This document shows positions 44,255 through 53,485 of a stretch of DNA of 64,000 nucleotides, in pieces. The notes below the pieces were generated by a model. It was not told the DNA's origin and made no database searches. It saw only the letters and a list, made by a program, of their open reading frames with translations. A program made the position numbers and the translations under genes. The stretch covers positions 31,893-95,892 of the forward strand of contig SUYA01000009.1 in NCBI GenBank assembly GCA_015060695.1, given 5' to 3'. How positions within the stretch are numbered: position 1 is the stretch's first letter; each line of letters starts with the position of its first letter. The stretch is from Mediterranea massiliensis (GTDB lineage Bacteria; Bacteroidota; Bacteroidia; Bacteroidales; Bacteroidaceae).

Positions 44255-45010
44255 ATGGATAAAAATATATCATTTACATTGAAGGTATGGCGTCAAGCCG
44301 GTCCTAAAGCCAAGGGCGCTTTCGAAACATACCAGATGAAAGATATTCCGGGCGATACTTCATTCCTTGAAATGCTCGATATCTTGAACGAACAACTCAT
44401 TTCTGAGCGTAAAGAACCGATTGTATTCGACCACGACTGCCGCGAAGGTATCTGCGGTATGTGTTCGCTTTACATCAACGGTCATCCGCACGGTCCTGCT
44501 ACCGGTGCCACTACTTGCCAAATCTACATGCGCCGTTTCAAAGATGGCGATACCATCACCGTAGAACCTTGGCGTTCGGCTGGTTTCCCGGTAATCAAGG
44601 ACTTAATGGTTGACCGTACAGCCTACGACAAGATTATGCAAGCCGGTGGTTTTGTCAGCGTGCGTACCGGTGCTCCTCAAGATGCCAATGCCATCTTGAT
44701 ACCGAAGCAAATTGCCGATGAAGCCATGGATGCTGCCAGCTGTATCGGTTGTGGTGCTTGTGTAGCTGCTTGCAAGAACGGTTCGGCCATGTTGTTCGTT
44801 TCAGCTAAGGTTAGCCAATTGAACCTCTTGCCTCAAGGCAAGCCCGAAGCACTTCGCCGTGCTAAGGCCATGTTGAGCAAGATGGACGAGTTGGGCTTTG
44901 GTAACTGTACCAATACCCGTGCTTGCGAGGCAGAGTGTCCAAAGAATGTTTCTATCACTCACATAGCCCGCTTGAACCGCGATTTCATCAAGGCTAAACT
45001 GAAAGATTGA
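44255..45010 (+). CDS. frdB: Fumarate reductase/succinate dehydrogenase iron-sulfur subunit
   Basis: [34 protein letters not shown]. Confidence 0.95.
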   Translation: MDKNISFTLKVWRQAGPKAKGAFETYQMKDIPGDTSFLEMLDILNEQLISERKEPIVFDHDCREGICGMCSLYINGHPHGPATGATTCQIYMRRFKDGDTITVEPWRSAGFPVIKDLMVDRTAYDKIMQAGGFVSVRTGAPQDANAILIPKQIADEAMDAASCIGCGACVAACKNGSAMLFVSAKVSQLNLLPQGKPEALRRAKAMLSKMDELGFGNCTNTRACEAECPKNVSITHIARLNRDFIKAKLKD

Positions 45011-45032
45011 TACTTCATTGAGTATAAGTTGC

Positions 45033-45065
45033 AGAGGGTGTGCATTTTGCGCACCCTCTTTTGTT
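45033..45065 (+). terminator. Rho-independent terminator after frdB
   Basis: agagggtgtgc-atttt-gcgcaccctct followed by tttg. Confidence 0.85.
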
Positions 45066-45264
45066 TGGCACTATGAAGATGCCATGCAAACAAACACTGT
45101 TTAAAACACTGTATTTCAATCACACTACTCCTCTCCCCCTCTCCTACTTCAACCTGTTCAAAATGTCAAAGAGCTATTTGGTTTTAACGGGCCAGGACAG
45201 AACAACTGGGCTTGCCTCGTTTCGACTTAGTGGTCACCTGCTCAGTGCCTCTGCAGCAGCACTT

Positions 45265-45475
45265 GCCGGTGATTACTTCGCTTCCGGTTCGCTTCTTGGT
45301 CGCTCCTCGCACGCTACGTGTACGCACGCTGTTCGGTCGTTCTTCGGTCGTTGTTCGGTGTTTGTTCGCTCTCTATAGGACCGAAGAACGACCGAAGAAA
45401 CACCGAACAAACACCGAAGCGAGAGCGAACCAGAAGCGAGCCAAGTACGGCCGAGAAGCGAAGCGGATGTCCGGT
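45265..45475. repeat. Intergenic palindromic element, copy B (inverted relative to copy A)
   Basis: ttcggtcgttc-ttcggtcgttg-ttcggtgtttg-ttcgctctctatagga-ccgaagaacga-ccgaagaaaca-ccgaacaaaca-ccgaagcgaga; reverse complement shares cctatagagagcgaa and ccgaagaacgaccgaacagcgYgcgtacRcgtagcg with copy A. Confidence 0.85.
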
Positions 45476-45860
45476 GGCCCCTTGAGGGTAGCGTGGCCTT
45501 TGCTCTCCTCGCGGGACGTGCAAATATATAACACCACCCTTCGGTTATAGGTACTCGAAAACCGAAGTTTTTTCAAAATTAACAGTTGATAACATCGTAA
45601 CAGACTGTTTTTCAACAAAGTAAAAAATGAAAAAATAGTGATTCCGCAAATTTGTCAAGATACAAGAAAATCGGTATGATTATTTTACAAATAATTCCTA
45701 TTTCATCGCCCCAATCAAACGTGTTCACAAAAGAAGTAAATACGTCAAAATGATAGTAATGAAAAAATAGATTTTTAAGATAAAACCCTGTATTTATTAG
45801 GAAACTATTGATGGGTTAACATTATTTAATAATTATCACTTTATTTCACTGCTTACATAG

Positions 45861-45891
45861 TTGCCTACTTATGTACTTTTAGTTACCTTTG
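45861..45891 (+). promoter_or_regulatory. Bacteroides-type promoter for the following FISUMP-domain gene
   Basis: TTG (45861-45863) - 20 nt - TACCTTTG (45884-45891). Confidence 0.65.
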
Positions 45892-45937
45892 TAAAAAGTA
45901 AAAGAACATTTACAAACAATCTCATTTATTTTAAGCC

Positions 45938-47374
45938 ATGAAGAAACAGTTTTTCATTATATTAGCCTTGTTCCTATCAGTGAACGTAGCAGATACTTCG
46001 GCACAAAGCTTTCTCAATAAGGTAAAGAAAAATATTAAGAAAGAAGTAGAAAACAGAGTAAATAAAGAGGTCAAAAAGCAAATAGATAGGAATTTTGACA
46101 AGGGTACAGAAACTGTATCGGAGAAGGACAAGCAACCGACGGAATCCAAACCTCAAGACTCAAAAAAACTGTCGCGTAAAGAAAGCCAAGATAGACACAT
46201 CCAAATTCTTGTGGAGAAGAAAATAGCCGTCAGAACGGTAATCCCAACGGAAAAACCCCAGAATACAGCCCCCACTACTGGTAAAACCAATGGACACGAA
46301 TGGGTAGATTTAGGGCTTCCTTCAGGTACCAGATGGGCTACTTGCAATGTGGGAGGTACCAAACCCGAACAACCAGGTGGACTTTATGCATGGGGAGAAC
46401 TGGCCACTAAAACAAATTATGTTCGTGAAAACAGCAAGACCCATGGTAAAGACTTGAATGACATATCGGGCAAAGCCACTCACGATGTAGCTGCTGCCAA
46501 ATGGGGAAAAGGATGGAGGATACCTACAAAAGCAGAATTCGATGAACTATTATTGCATTGCAACTACAAATACGTTCAAAGAGGTGACCTCTGGGGACAT
46601 GAATTTACCAACCCAACCAATAAACGTTCTATATTCTTGCCTGCCACTGGCTTTAAGGAAGGCTCATCTAAGCACGAATTAGCAAAGGTTAACGGAGCCT
46701 ATTGGACATCTTCTCCTCATCAAGACCAATTTAACAATGGTACTCACATATATATTTTTGGTAGCGCATTGGGCGAAATGAGTATTTTTGAACGTTCATC
46801 AGGAGCAGGTGTTCGTCCGGTAATAGACAATGACGCTATGATAACCGTTCCGGCCTCCGGTGAAACTAATGGGCATCAATGGGTAGACTTAGGATTGCCA
46901 TCGGGTTTGAAATGGGCAACTTGCAACTTAGGGGCTGCTACATCCGAACATTTTGGAGATACTTTTACATGGGGCGAAACCAAACCAACGCAAGATGAAA
47001 AAGTTGCTGATTCTAAATTGTACGGCAAAAATACGAATGATTTCAGTGGTAATTCTCAATATGATGCGGCAACGGCATTGTGGGGCAAGGAATGGAGAAT
47101 GCCTACCTCGGATGAATTCAAGGAGTTAATGCATAACTGCGTTTGGGAATGGACTTCATTGGGTAGAATAAACGGATGCAAAGTTATCAGTAAAACCAAT
47201 GGTAACTACATCTTCCTTCCGATTAAATTCTATTCTTCACATGAATCGTATTGGACTTCAACACCCGGCGTAAACAACACTTCCACAAACATAATTTCAT
47301 TATTAGAAACACACATCTCTGAAACAAATACAAATCGCAGAGGTGCATTACCCATCCGTCCGGTAACGAAATAA
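45938..47374 (+). CDS. Secreted protein with two tandem FISUMP-type domains (Fibrobacter major paralogous domain-like)
   Basis: Signal peptide; repeated block TNGH(E/Q)WVDLGLPSG(T/L)(R/K)WATCN(V/L)G...WGKxWR(I/M)PTxxEFxEL; highly charged KKNIKKEVENRVNKEVKKQIDR N-terminal segment. Confidence 0.75.
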   Translation: MKKQFFIILALFLSVNVADTSAQSFLNKVKKNIKKEVENRVNKEVKKQIDRNFDKGTETVSEKDKQPTESKPQDSKKLSRKESQDRHIQILVEKKIAVRTVIPTEKPQNTAPTTGKTNGHEWVDLGLPSGTRWATCNVGGTKPEQPGGLYAWGELATKTNYVRENSKTHGKDLNDISGKATHDVAAAKWGKGWRIPTKAEFDELLLHCNYKYVQRGDLWGHEFTNPTNKRSIFLPATGFKEGSSKHELAKVNGAYWTSSPHQDQFNNGTHIYIFGSALGEMSIFERSSGAGVRPVIDNDAMITVPASGETNGHQWVDLGLPSGLKWATCNLGAATSEHFGDTFTWGETKPTQDEKVADSKLYGKNTNDFSGNSQYDAATALWGKEWRMPTSDEFKELMHNCVWEWTSLGRINGCKVISKTNGNYIFLPIKFYSSHESYWTSTPGVNNTSTNIISLLETHISETNTNRRGALPIRPVTK

Positions 47375-47496
47375 ACAAACTTATGGAGATATTGTTTGAC
47401 AAATAATTTCTACAACAAAATTACAAAATATCATGGAAGCTTTAGCTATATAGCTAAAATGAAAGACAGATATCTTTATCTCTACCCCAAAAGAAA

Positions 47497-47540
47497 AACC
47501 CTCTTTCCCATTAAGTTCAATTCTTCAGGGAAAGAGGGTT
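47497..47540 (-). terminator. Terminator of the DUF4861/kdu operon
   Basis: aaccctctttccc...gggaaagagggtt, 13-bp stem; minus strand continues tttttctttt. Confidence 0.85.
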
Positions 47541-47569
47541 AAATGAAACTTATACAAAAAAGGAAAAAA

Positions 47570-48805
47570 TTACTGAATCTTGACCTTTAACGGAGTACGT
47601 ACTTTTTGTGCAAAATCTTTCATATAAGCATTCCAAGCATCGGCAGTAGGCATATCAGCACGGTCCCAACCGAATCCCCAATAATAGGTATAGGAAGCAC
47701 CGGGCTTATAGTTGCTATAAGCCAATACATGGCCGTCAGCATTGTTTCGCATACGTTTTTCTTCGGGTGAGAAAAGTACAGGTTTAGCCTCTTTTACTTT
47801 GGCTGGGAAGGCTGCACCCATAAATATCTTTCCGTTACCGGGACCTGTTGTAGGATCTACGTAGGTCATATAACCGTTTTCGGCATCTGCCACTACTTGA
47901 CCATCAGGTTCATGCAATACAATACCTGTCACAATGGGCATATCTTCTTTCAAATTGCTATAGCTCACTGAAGTTCTGTTCAGACGTGAACCGGTATCGA
48001 GCGTGATGATGCGTGTCTCTACAACCGAGGTGTCTCCTTGTACAGCCAACGGATGGAATATCAGCTTGGCAGTAAAACGCAAAGGACCGTTGTCTAAAAC
48101 CTCTGCTTCTTTGTAACACCAAGGATAGACAATTTTTTCGCCATCTACCAAAGCGCTGACACCGGCACCCAAAGTAGGTCCAACAGCATAGCAATCCATG
48201 CCATAACCATGATCGACATGATAGCTAAAACTCTGCTCGAACTCACGGGCTGCTTTGGGGTCTTTTTTGCGAATTTCGTTATACTGCTTCCAATTCTCTT
48301 CACTACACTGACCGGCATACATTTCTTCAACTACCGGATCGGTAGTTCCACGCTTGGTAAAGATGTCGTAGCCGAAACCACGTTCACCTCTACGTTGCAT
48401 AGTCGGACCATAAGCACGGCAAGCAATCAAGTCGTTTTCCCAAGCCAAGTCGTCCATACGTTCAGGATAGACGCGTCCGCAAGCTTTCACACCTACCGCT
48501 ATCGGTTGGCCAATTTTAATGGTGTAGAAAGATTTAGCATCAGGAGCAACAGTAGCAGGGAAAATGAGCAATCCGTCGTGAGTAATTTGGTAGGGCAATT
48601 GTTCCCCTTTCTCGTCGAGAACTATCAATTGAGCTGTATCGGGCATTGCCAATTCATCGGCAATCTCTTCCATAGAGAGTTCTATCATTTCGGCCGTGCG
48701 TTGTAGGGGAAGTTTGTTAGTAACTTGAACGGTCAATTCGCTTTTAGGCTGGCTGCATGCAGTGAAAAGCCCTGCAACCATCAGAAGAAAATAAAAAAAT
48801 CTCAT
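47570..48805 (-). CDS. DUF4861 domain lipoprotein
   Basis: Lipobox LFTACSQ; ENDLIACRAYGPTMQRRGERGFGYDIF, GWDRADMPTADAWNAYMKDFAQKVR. Confidence 0.75.
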   Translation of the reverse strand: MRFFYFLLMVAGLFTACSQPKSELTVQVTNKLPLQRTAEMIELSMEEIADELAMPDTAQLIVLDEKGEQLPYQITHDGLLIFPATVAPDAKSFYTIKIGQPIAVGVKACGRVYPERMDDLAWENDLIACRAYGPTMQRRGERGFGYDIFTKRGTTDPVVEEMYAGQCSEENWKQYNEIRKKDPKAAREFEQSFSYHVDHGYGMDCYAVGPTLGAGVSALVDGEKIVYPWCYKEAEVLDNGPLRFTAKLIFHPLAVQGDTSVVETRIITLDTGSRLNRTSVSYSNLKEDMPIVTGIVLHEPDGQVVADAENGYMTYVDPTTGPGNGKIFMGAAFPAKVKEAKPVLFSPEEKRMRNNADGHVLAYSNYKPGASYTYYWGFGWDRADMPTADAWNAYMKDFAQKVRTPLKVKIQ

Positions 48806-48890
48806 GAGAATATATATTAGTGGTAGCGGTTAGTGAACAGCAATTCGCAATTGCCGCTCGCTAACCGCCTACCAGTATTCATTATGTCAT

Positions 48891-49694
48891 TTATTTCGGT
48901 TGTTTACCGATATAAGCCAAGATACCACCATCTACATAAAGTACATGACCGTTTACGGCATCTGAAGCCTTCGAAGCGAGGAATACTGCAGGTCCACCCA
49001 ATTCTTCGGGATCGAGCCAACGTCCTGCAGGAGTCTTAGCGCAAATAAAGCTATCGAACGGATGACGGCTACCATCTGCTTGACGTTCACGAAGCGGAGC
49101 AGTTTGCGGAGTAGCAATGTAACCCGGACCGATGCCGTTACATTGGATGTTGTATTCACCGTATTCAGAGCAGATGTTACGTGTTAACATCTTCAAGCCA
49201 CCCTTAGCAGCAGCATAAGCCGATACAGTTTCACGACCCAATTCTGACATCATAGAGCAGATATTGATAATCTTACCTTCGCGACGTTCCATCATTTCGG
49301 GAATAACGGCGCTTGAGCAGATAAACGGACCTACGAGGTCGATGTCGATTACTTGTTGGAATTCTGAACGCTTCATTTCGTGCATGGGGATGCGCTTAAT
49401 GATACCAGCGTTGTTAACCAAGATATCAATCTGACCAACTTCAGCATGAATTTTCTCAACGAGTTCCTTTACAGCATCTTCGTTGGTAACGTCACATACA
49501 TAGCCGTGTACGTTTTCAATGCCTGCTTCCTTGTAGTTGGCCAAGCCTTTCTCCAAAGCAGCTTCGTTGATGTCATTGAAGATGATGTTTTTGATACCTG
49601 CCTGCACAAATGCTTTGGCAATGTTGAAACCGATACCATAAGATGCGCCTGTAATCCAAGCGTTCTTACCTTCTAATGAAAAGATGTTTGCCAT
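48891..49694 (-). CDS. kduD: SDR oxidoreductase, 2-deoxy-D-gluconate 3-dehydrogenase / gluconate 5-dehydrogenase type
   Basis: FSLEGKNAWITGASYGIGFNIAKAF; NNAGI; YAAAKGGLKMLT. Confidence 0.85.
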   Translation of the reverse strand: MANIFSLEGKNAWITGASYGIGFNIAKAFVQAGIKNIIFNDINEAALEKGLANYKEAGIENVHGYVCDVTNEDAVKELVEKIHAEVGQIDILVNNAGIIKRIPMHEMKRSEFQQVIDIDLVGPFICSSAVIPEMMERREGKIINICSMMSELGRETVSAYAAAKGGLKMLTRNICSEYGEYNIQCNGIGPGYIATPQTAPLRERQADGSRHPFDSFICAKTPAGRWLDPEELGGPAVFLASKASDAVNGHVLYVDGGILAYIGKQPK

Positions 49695-49745
49695 TTAATT
49701 TAAATTTTTGAATGATTAAATATATGATTATAATACTACTTTCAA

Positions 49746-50588
49746 TTATTTCAAGTCTGTAATAAGTGAGAAGTCTTGATCACCATAATCCAGATTTTCG
49801 CCTCCCATTCCCCAAATGAAAGTATAGTTATGGGTGGCAGCGGCACTATGTATGCTCCACTCTGGTGACAATACGGCTTGCTCACCTTTCATCCAGAGGT
49901 GTCGTGTCTCCTGCGGTTCACCCATGAAATGGCAAACGGCATGTTCTTGTGGCACTTCAAAATAAAAGTAAGCTTCCATACGGCGGCTATGTACGTGTGC
50001 CGGCATGGTGTTCCAAACGCTTCCGGTAGCCAATTCGGTCATACCCATCTGAAGTTGGCAAGTGGGTAACACTTGATTGACAATCATCTTGTTGATGTTG
50101 CGTTCATTACTTCCTTCTAAACTTCCCATCTGAGCTACAATGGCATCGGCTTTGGTCACCTTTTTATCAGGATAGTTATGATGAGCCGTAGTAGAGTTGA
50201 AATAGAACTTGGCCGGTGATTGAGGATCGATGCTTTCAAAAGTAACTTTACGGTCGCCACATCCTAAATAGAGTGCTTCTTTATAGTCCAATTCAAAGGC
50301 TTGTCCATCTACCTTTATACATCCTTTTCCACCGACATTGAAAATACCTATTTCACGACGTGTCAAGAAATAGGGAGCTTTCAGTGGATCGATAGTTTCT
50401 AACAACAGTGTTTCAGCAACAGGCATGGCTCCACCTACCACCATGCGGTCGTACATAGAATATACCATATTTACTTCATCGGGAGTAAAGATGGTTTCTA
50501 TTAAAAAATCACGACGGATACGAGCTGTATCATAATGACGCGCATCTTGAGGATGGGCTGCATAGCGTATTTCGAAATTAGTTTTCAT
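49746..50588 (-). CDS. kduI: 5-dehydro-4-deoxy-D-glucuronate isomerase
   Basis: MKTNFEIRYAAHPQDARHYDTARIRRDFLIETIF; PAHVHSRRMEAYFYFE; WSIHSAAATHNYTFIWGMGGEN. Confidence 0.94.
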   Translation of the reverse strand: MKTNFEIRYAAHPQDARHYDTARIRRDFLIETIFTPDEVNMVYSMYDRMVVGGAMPVAETLLLETIDPLKAPYFLTRREIGIFNVGGKGCIKVDGQAFELDYKEALYLGCGDRKVTFESIDPQSPAKFYFNSTTAHHNYPDKKVTKADAIVAQMGSLEGSNERNINKMIVNQVLPTCQLQMGMTELATGSVWNTMPAHVHSRRMEAYFYFEVPQEHAVCHFMGEPQETRHLWMKGEQAVLSPEWSIHSAAATHNYTFIWGMGGENLDYGDQDFSLITDLK

Positions 50589-50687
50589 ACTTAAAATATT
50601 AAAATAATTAATGTGTCCCGTTTTCGCACACGGATGCAAATATAAGGTATTCTCCATGTAAAACAAAAAAAGTACTATTAATTTTGT

Positions 50688-50719
50688 ACAAAAACGGCCG
50701 ACGTTTGTACGTCGGCCGT
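50688..50719 (-). terminator. metK terminator
   Basis: acggccgacg-tttgta-cgtcggccgt, 10-bp perfect stem; T-run on the minus strand. Confidence 0.85.
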
Positions 50720-50724
50720 CATTT

Positions 50725-52017
50725 TTATAATCCAAAAGCCTCTTTTATCTTATCTACATAATCTAATTTTTCCCAAGTAAAGAGTTCTACTTCCATATCT
50801 TTATCTCCTTCGTATCGACTACGGAAGCGTTTAGTCACCACTTGTGGTTCACGTCCCATGTGTCCGTAAGCAGCTGTTTCTTGATAAATGGGATTGCGCA
50901 ATTTCAGTCTATCTTCTATGGCTTTGGGACGCATATCAAAGAGTTCGTCCACTTTTCGGGCAATTTCGCCATCGGTCAGTTGTACATGACTACGCCCGTA
51001 TGTATTGACATAAATATTGATGGGTCGTGCTACACCAATGGCATAGCTCACTTGTACCAATATCTCATCGGCTACTCCTGCAGCAACCAAGTTTTTAGCT
51101 ATATGGCGAGCAGCATATGCTGCCGAGCGGTCTACCTTCGAGGGGTCTTTACCTGAAAAAGCACCGCCGCCATGTGCCCCCTTACCACCGTATGTATCAA
51201 CAATAATTTTACGTCCAGTCAAGCCGGTATCACCATGTGGACCACCAATCACAAACTTACCGGTAGGATTTACATGGTATGTAATGTTATCATTGAACAA
51301 TGCCAATACTTTTGGTGCATGGATAGAGGCAATGACACGTGGCATCAATATTTCTATTACATCACGACGAATGATGGCTAACATTTCTTCATCAGCTTTC
51401 AATTGAGCAGCTACACTATCGTCGGTTGGAGAGATGAAATCATCATGTTGGGTAGATACTACGATGGTGTCAATACGCACAGGAGTACCATTGTCATCGT
51501 ATTCGATAGTTACCTGACTTTTGGAATCGGGACGTAGGTAAGTCATCTGTTTACCTTCGCGACGTATGTCGGCCAACACCTGCAATATGCGGTGTGAAAG
51601 ATCGAGTGACAGAGGCATATAGTTTTCTGTCTCATTGGTAGCATACCCAAACATCATACCTTGGTCGCCGGCTCCCTGTTCCATAGGATCTTGACGCTCT
51701 ACGCCTCGATTGATGTCGGGACTTTGCTCGTGAATAGCACTAAGTACACCACACGAATTGCTTTCGAACATGTACTCGCCTTTGGTATAGCCTATTTTCT
51801 TGATTACTTCTCTTGAAATAAGTTGTAAATCGACGTAGGCCTTTGTTTTAATCTCACCGGCTACAACTACTTGCCCGGTGGTAACCAAGGTTTCGCAAGC
51901 TACCTTTGAATTGGGGTCGTAAGCTAATATCTTATCAAGTACAGCGTCCGATATTTGGTCGGCCACTTTATCGGGGTGTCCTTCAGACACTGATTCGGAT
52001 GTAAATAAGTATCCCAT
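50725..52017 (-). CDS. metK: S-adenosylmethionine synthetase
   Basis: [61 protein letters not shown]. Confidence 0.97.
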   Translation of the reverse strand: MGYLFTSESVSEGHPDKVADQISDAVLDKILAYDPNSKVACETLVTTGQVVVAGEIKTKAYVDLQLISREVIKKIGYTKGEYMFESNSCGVLSAIHEQSPDINRGVERQDPMEQGAGDQGMMFGYATNETENYMPLSLDLSHRILQVLADIRREGKQMTYLRPDSKSQVTIEYDDNGTPVRIDTIVVSTQHDDFISPTDDSVAAQLKADEEMLAIIRRDVIEILMPRVIASIHAPKVLALFNDNITYHVNPTGKFVIGGPHGDTGLTGRKIIVDTYGGKGAHGGGAFSGKDPSKVDRSAAYAARHIAKNLVAAGVADEILVQVSYAIGVARPINIYVNTYGRSHVQLTDGEIARKVDELFDMRPKAIEDRLKLRNPIYQETAAYGHMGREPQVVTKRFRSRYEGDKDMEVELFTWEKLDYVDKIKEAFGL

Positions 52018-52084
52018 TCTAAATTAGAAATTAAGAATTAAAATTAAGACAACGGGAAAGAGGATGAGTATAGATTTCAGAAAA

Positions 52085-52140
52085 GGATATGTTTTTAGCA
52101 TTTTTTTCCGTGGTTGCAAGCTACTCAAATCTTTCCACCT
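52085..52140 (-). ncRNA. Putative SAM-II/SAM-V-type riboswitch in the metK leader
   Basis: Minus strand GGTGGAAAGATTTGAGTAGCTTGCAACCACGGAAAAAAATGCTAAAAAC: GTGG/CCAC stem, GATTTGA loop, GCTTGCAACCACG and GCTAAA blocks. Confidence 0.7.
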
Positions 52141-52153
52141 TTGTTTTGCGCTG

Positions 52154-52184
52154 CAAAGATAGTGCAAGCCATCAGTAGAACAAA
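52154..52184 (-). promoter_or_regulatory. metK promoter (Bacteroides -33/-7)
   Basis: Minus strand TTTG-19 nt-TATCTTTG; predicted start lies just upstream of the riboswitch. Confidence 0.8.
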
Positions 52185-52394
52185 ATAAATTCATCTGTTT
52201 TTTGTTTCAGATAACACTATTTATAGTAGGCCTAATTTCTGAAAAAACAGAATTTACGACATCAAAATAAGAAAAAGTAAATGCATAAAGTAATAAAAAT
52301 GCATTTGTTATTCAAAACAAGCAATCAAAATATTAATAAGTGTTATAAAGTACACTTATTTTTTTCTTTTGCTTGCAGATTCCAAAAAAGTGCG

Positions 52395-52472
52395 TACCTT
52401 TGCATCGTGTTTTTCATAGTATTAGATTTAAGGTTAACAAAAGGTTGGAGTACGGCGGTACTCCTTTTTTTA
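52395..52472 (+). ncRNA. Short free-standing transcription unit (candidate sRNA) with its own promoter and terminator
   Basis: TTG-19 nt-TACCTTTG (52395-52402), then gtgtttttcatagtattagatttaaggttaacaaaaggtt, then ggagtac-ggcg-gtactcc followed by ttttttt; no plausible CDS. Confidence 0.6.
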
Positions 52473-52511
52473 TTTCCTCGCTTCTAATTTATCTTAATTT
52501 TTTATCAATTA

Positions 52512-53333
52512 TCACTTCAGTTGTAAAAATGGAAGTGTATTTCCACTGGTAGAAAGAGGTAATTTTCCGTCCCACTTTTCTACAGCTTTCAACTGAATCA
52601 ATTCGGGAGTAATGCTTTGTTGCAAAATACGGTTAGCATCGGCTTTACCTTTGGCAGCCGCTACCATCTTTTCGGCTTCGGCAATAGCTGCTTTCTTCTC
52701 GTTTTCTACTTTCAACGCATTTTGTACAGCTGTATTTTTGGCATCGATGGCTGCTTGCAACACTTCGTTCGGTTTTACGGATGATTGGATATTACTGAAG
52801 GTAAATCCTCGTTGACTGAGTCGTTCTTTCAACAAGGCTTCTACCTCTTTTTCAAAAGCCGGACGATTGTTAATAAGCGAATCGGTGTCATATAATCCGG
52901 CTATGTCTTTATAGGCATTCTTCACTTCGGTAAGAATAACACTTTGTTCCAATTCTTTGGTTGTTTTACGATAGCGTAAGAAGACTACTTTAGCATCTTC
53001 GCGCTCAATGTAATATTCAATAGTAGGGTCGGTTTGGAAAATGGTACCTTTCTTATCTTGAATGTCAAACGGTTCATAATCTACTATTTGTGCAAAAGCA
53101 GGGTACTCAAAAAGTTGCTTTACAAATCGGTTGTAAATCACCCATCCTGTTTCTACTTTAGCATCATCTACACCTCGCTCACTACCTGCTAAATTGACAA
53201 TAATACCTGTCTGTCCTGAATCAATGCGCTCGATGGAATACATAGTCATAAATAGTATTACTATTCCAATCACTACAATACCTGCGGCACTAAATTGTAC
53301 GGTTTTCTTTTTTGTTGTTACCATAGAATTCAT
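52512..53333 (-). CDS. SPFH/prohibitin-family membrane protein
   Basis: N-terminal TM; ERIDSGQTGIIVNLAGSERGVDD; AIAEAEKMVAAAKGKADANRIL. Confidence 0.85.
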   Translation of the reverse strand: MNSMVTTKKKTVQFSAAGIVVIGIVILFMTMYSIERIDSGQTGIIVNLAGSERGVDDAKVETGWVIYNRFVKQLFEYPAFAQIVDYEPFDIQDKKGTIFQTDPTIEYYIEREDAKVVFLRYRKTTKELEQSVILTEVKNAYKDIAGLYDTDSLINNRPAFEKEVEALLKERLSQRGFTFSNIQSSVKPNEVLQAAIDAKNTAVQNALKVENEKKAAIAEAEKMVAAAKGKADANRILQQSITPELIQLKAVEKWDGKLPLSTSGNTLPFLQLK

Positions 53334-53485
53334 TTTTTATGTTAGACTTCTTCTAATTTTGTAGCAAAGGTAAACAGTTTTTTTCAAATAAAGCCTTACC
53401 TTTGTGGCGATATTAATAATGTGTGAATACACATTAACATGTTTTATTAATAATAAAATAACAATATATAAACAATACATACGTT

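Noticed and set aside
45040-45618. ORFs 45040-45378 +, 45212-45550 +, 45314-45523 -, 45373-45618 -
   Set aside because: Same repeat artefact in copy B, giving the same peptides in multiple frames.
50589-50735. N-terminal extension of the kduI ORF (to 50735)
   Set aside because: Conserved KduI start MKTNFEIRYAAHP lies at 50588; the extension overlaps the metK terminator hairpin and the kduI leader.
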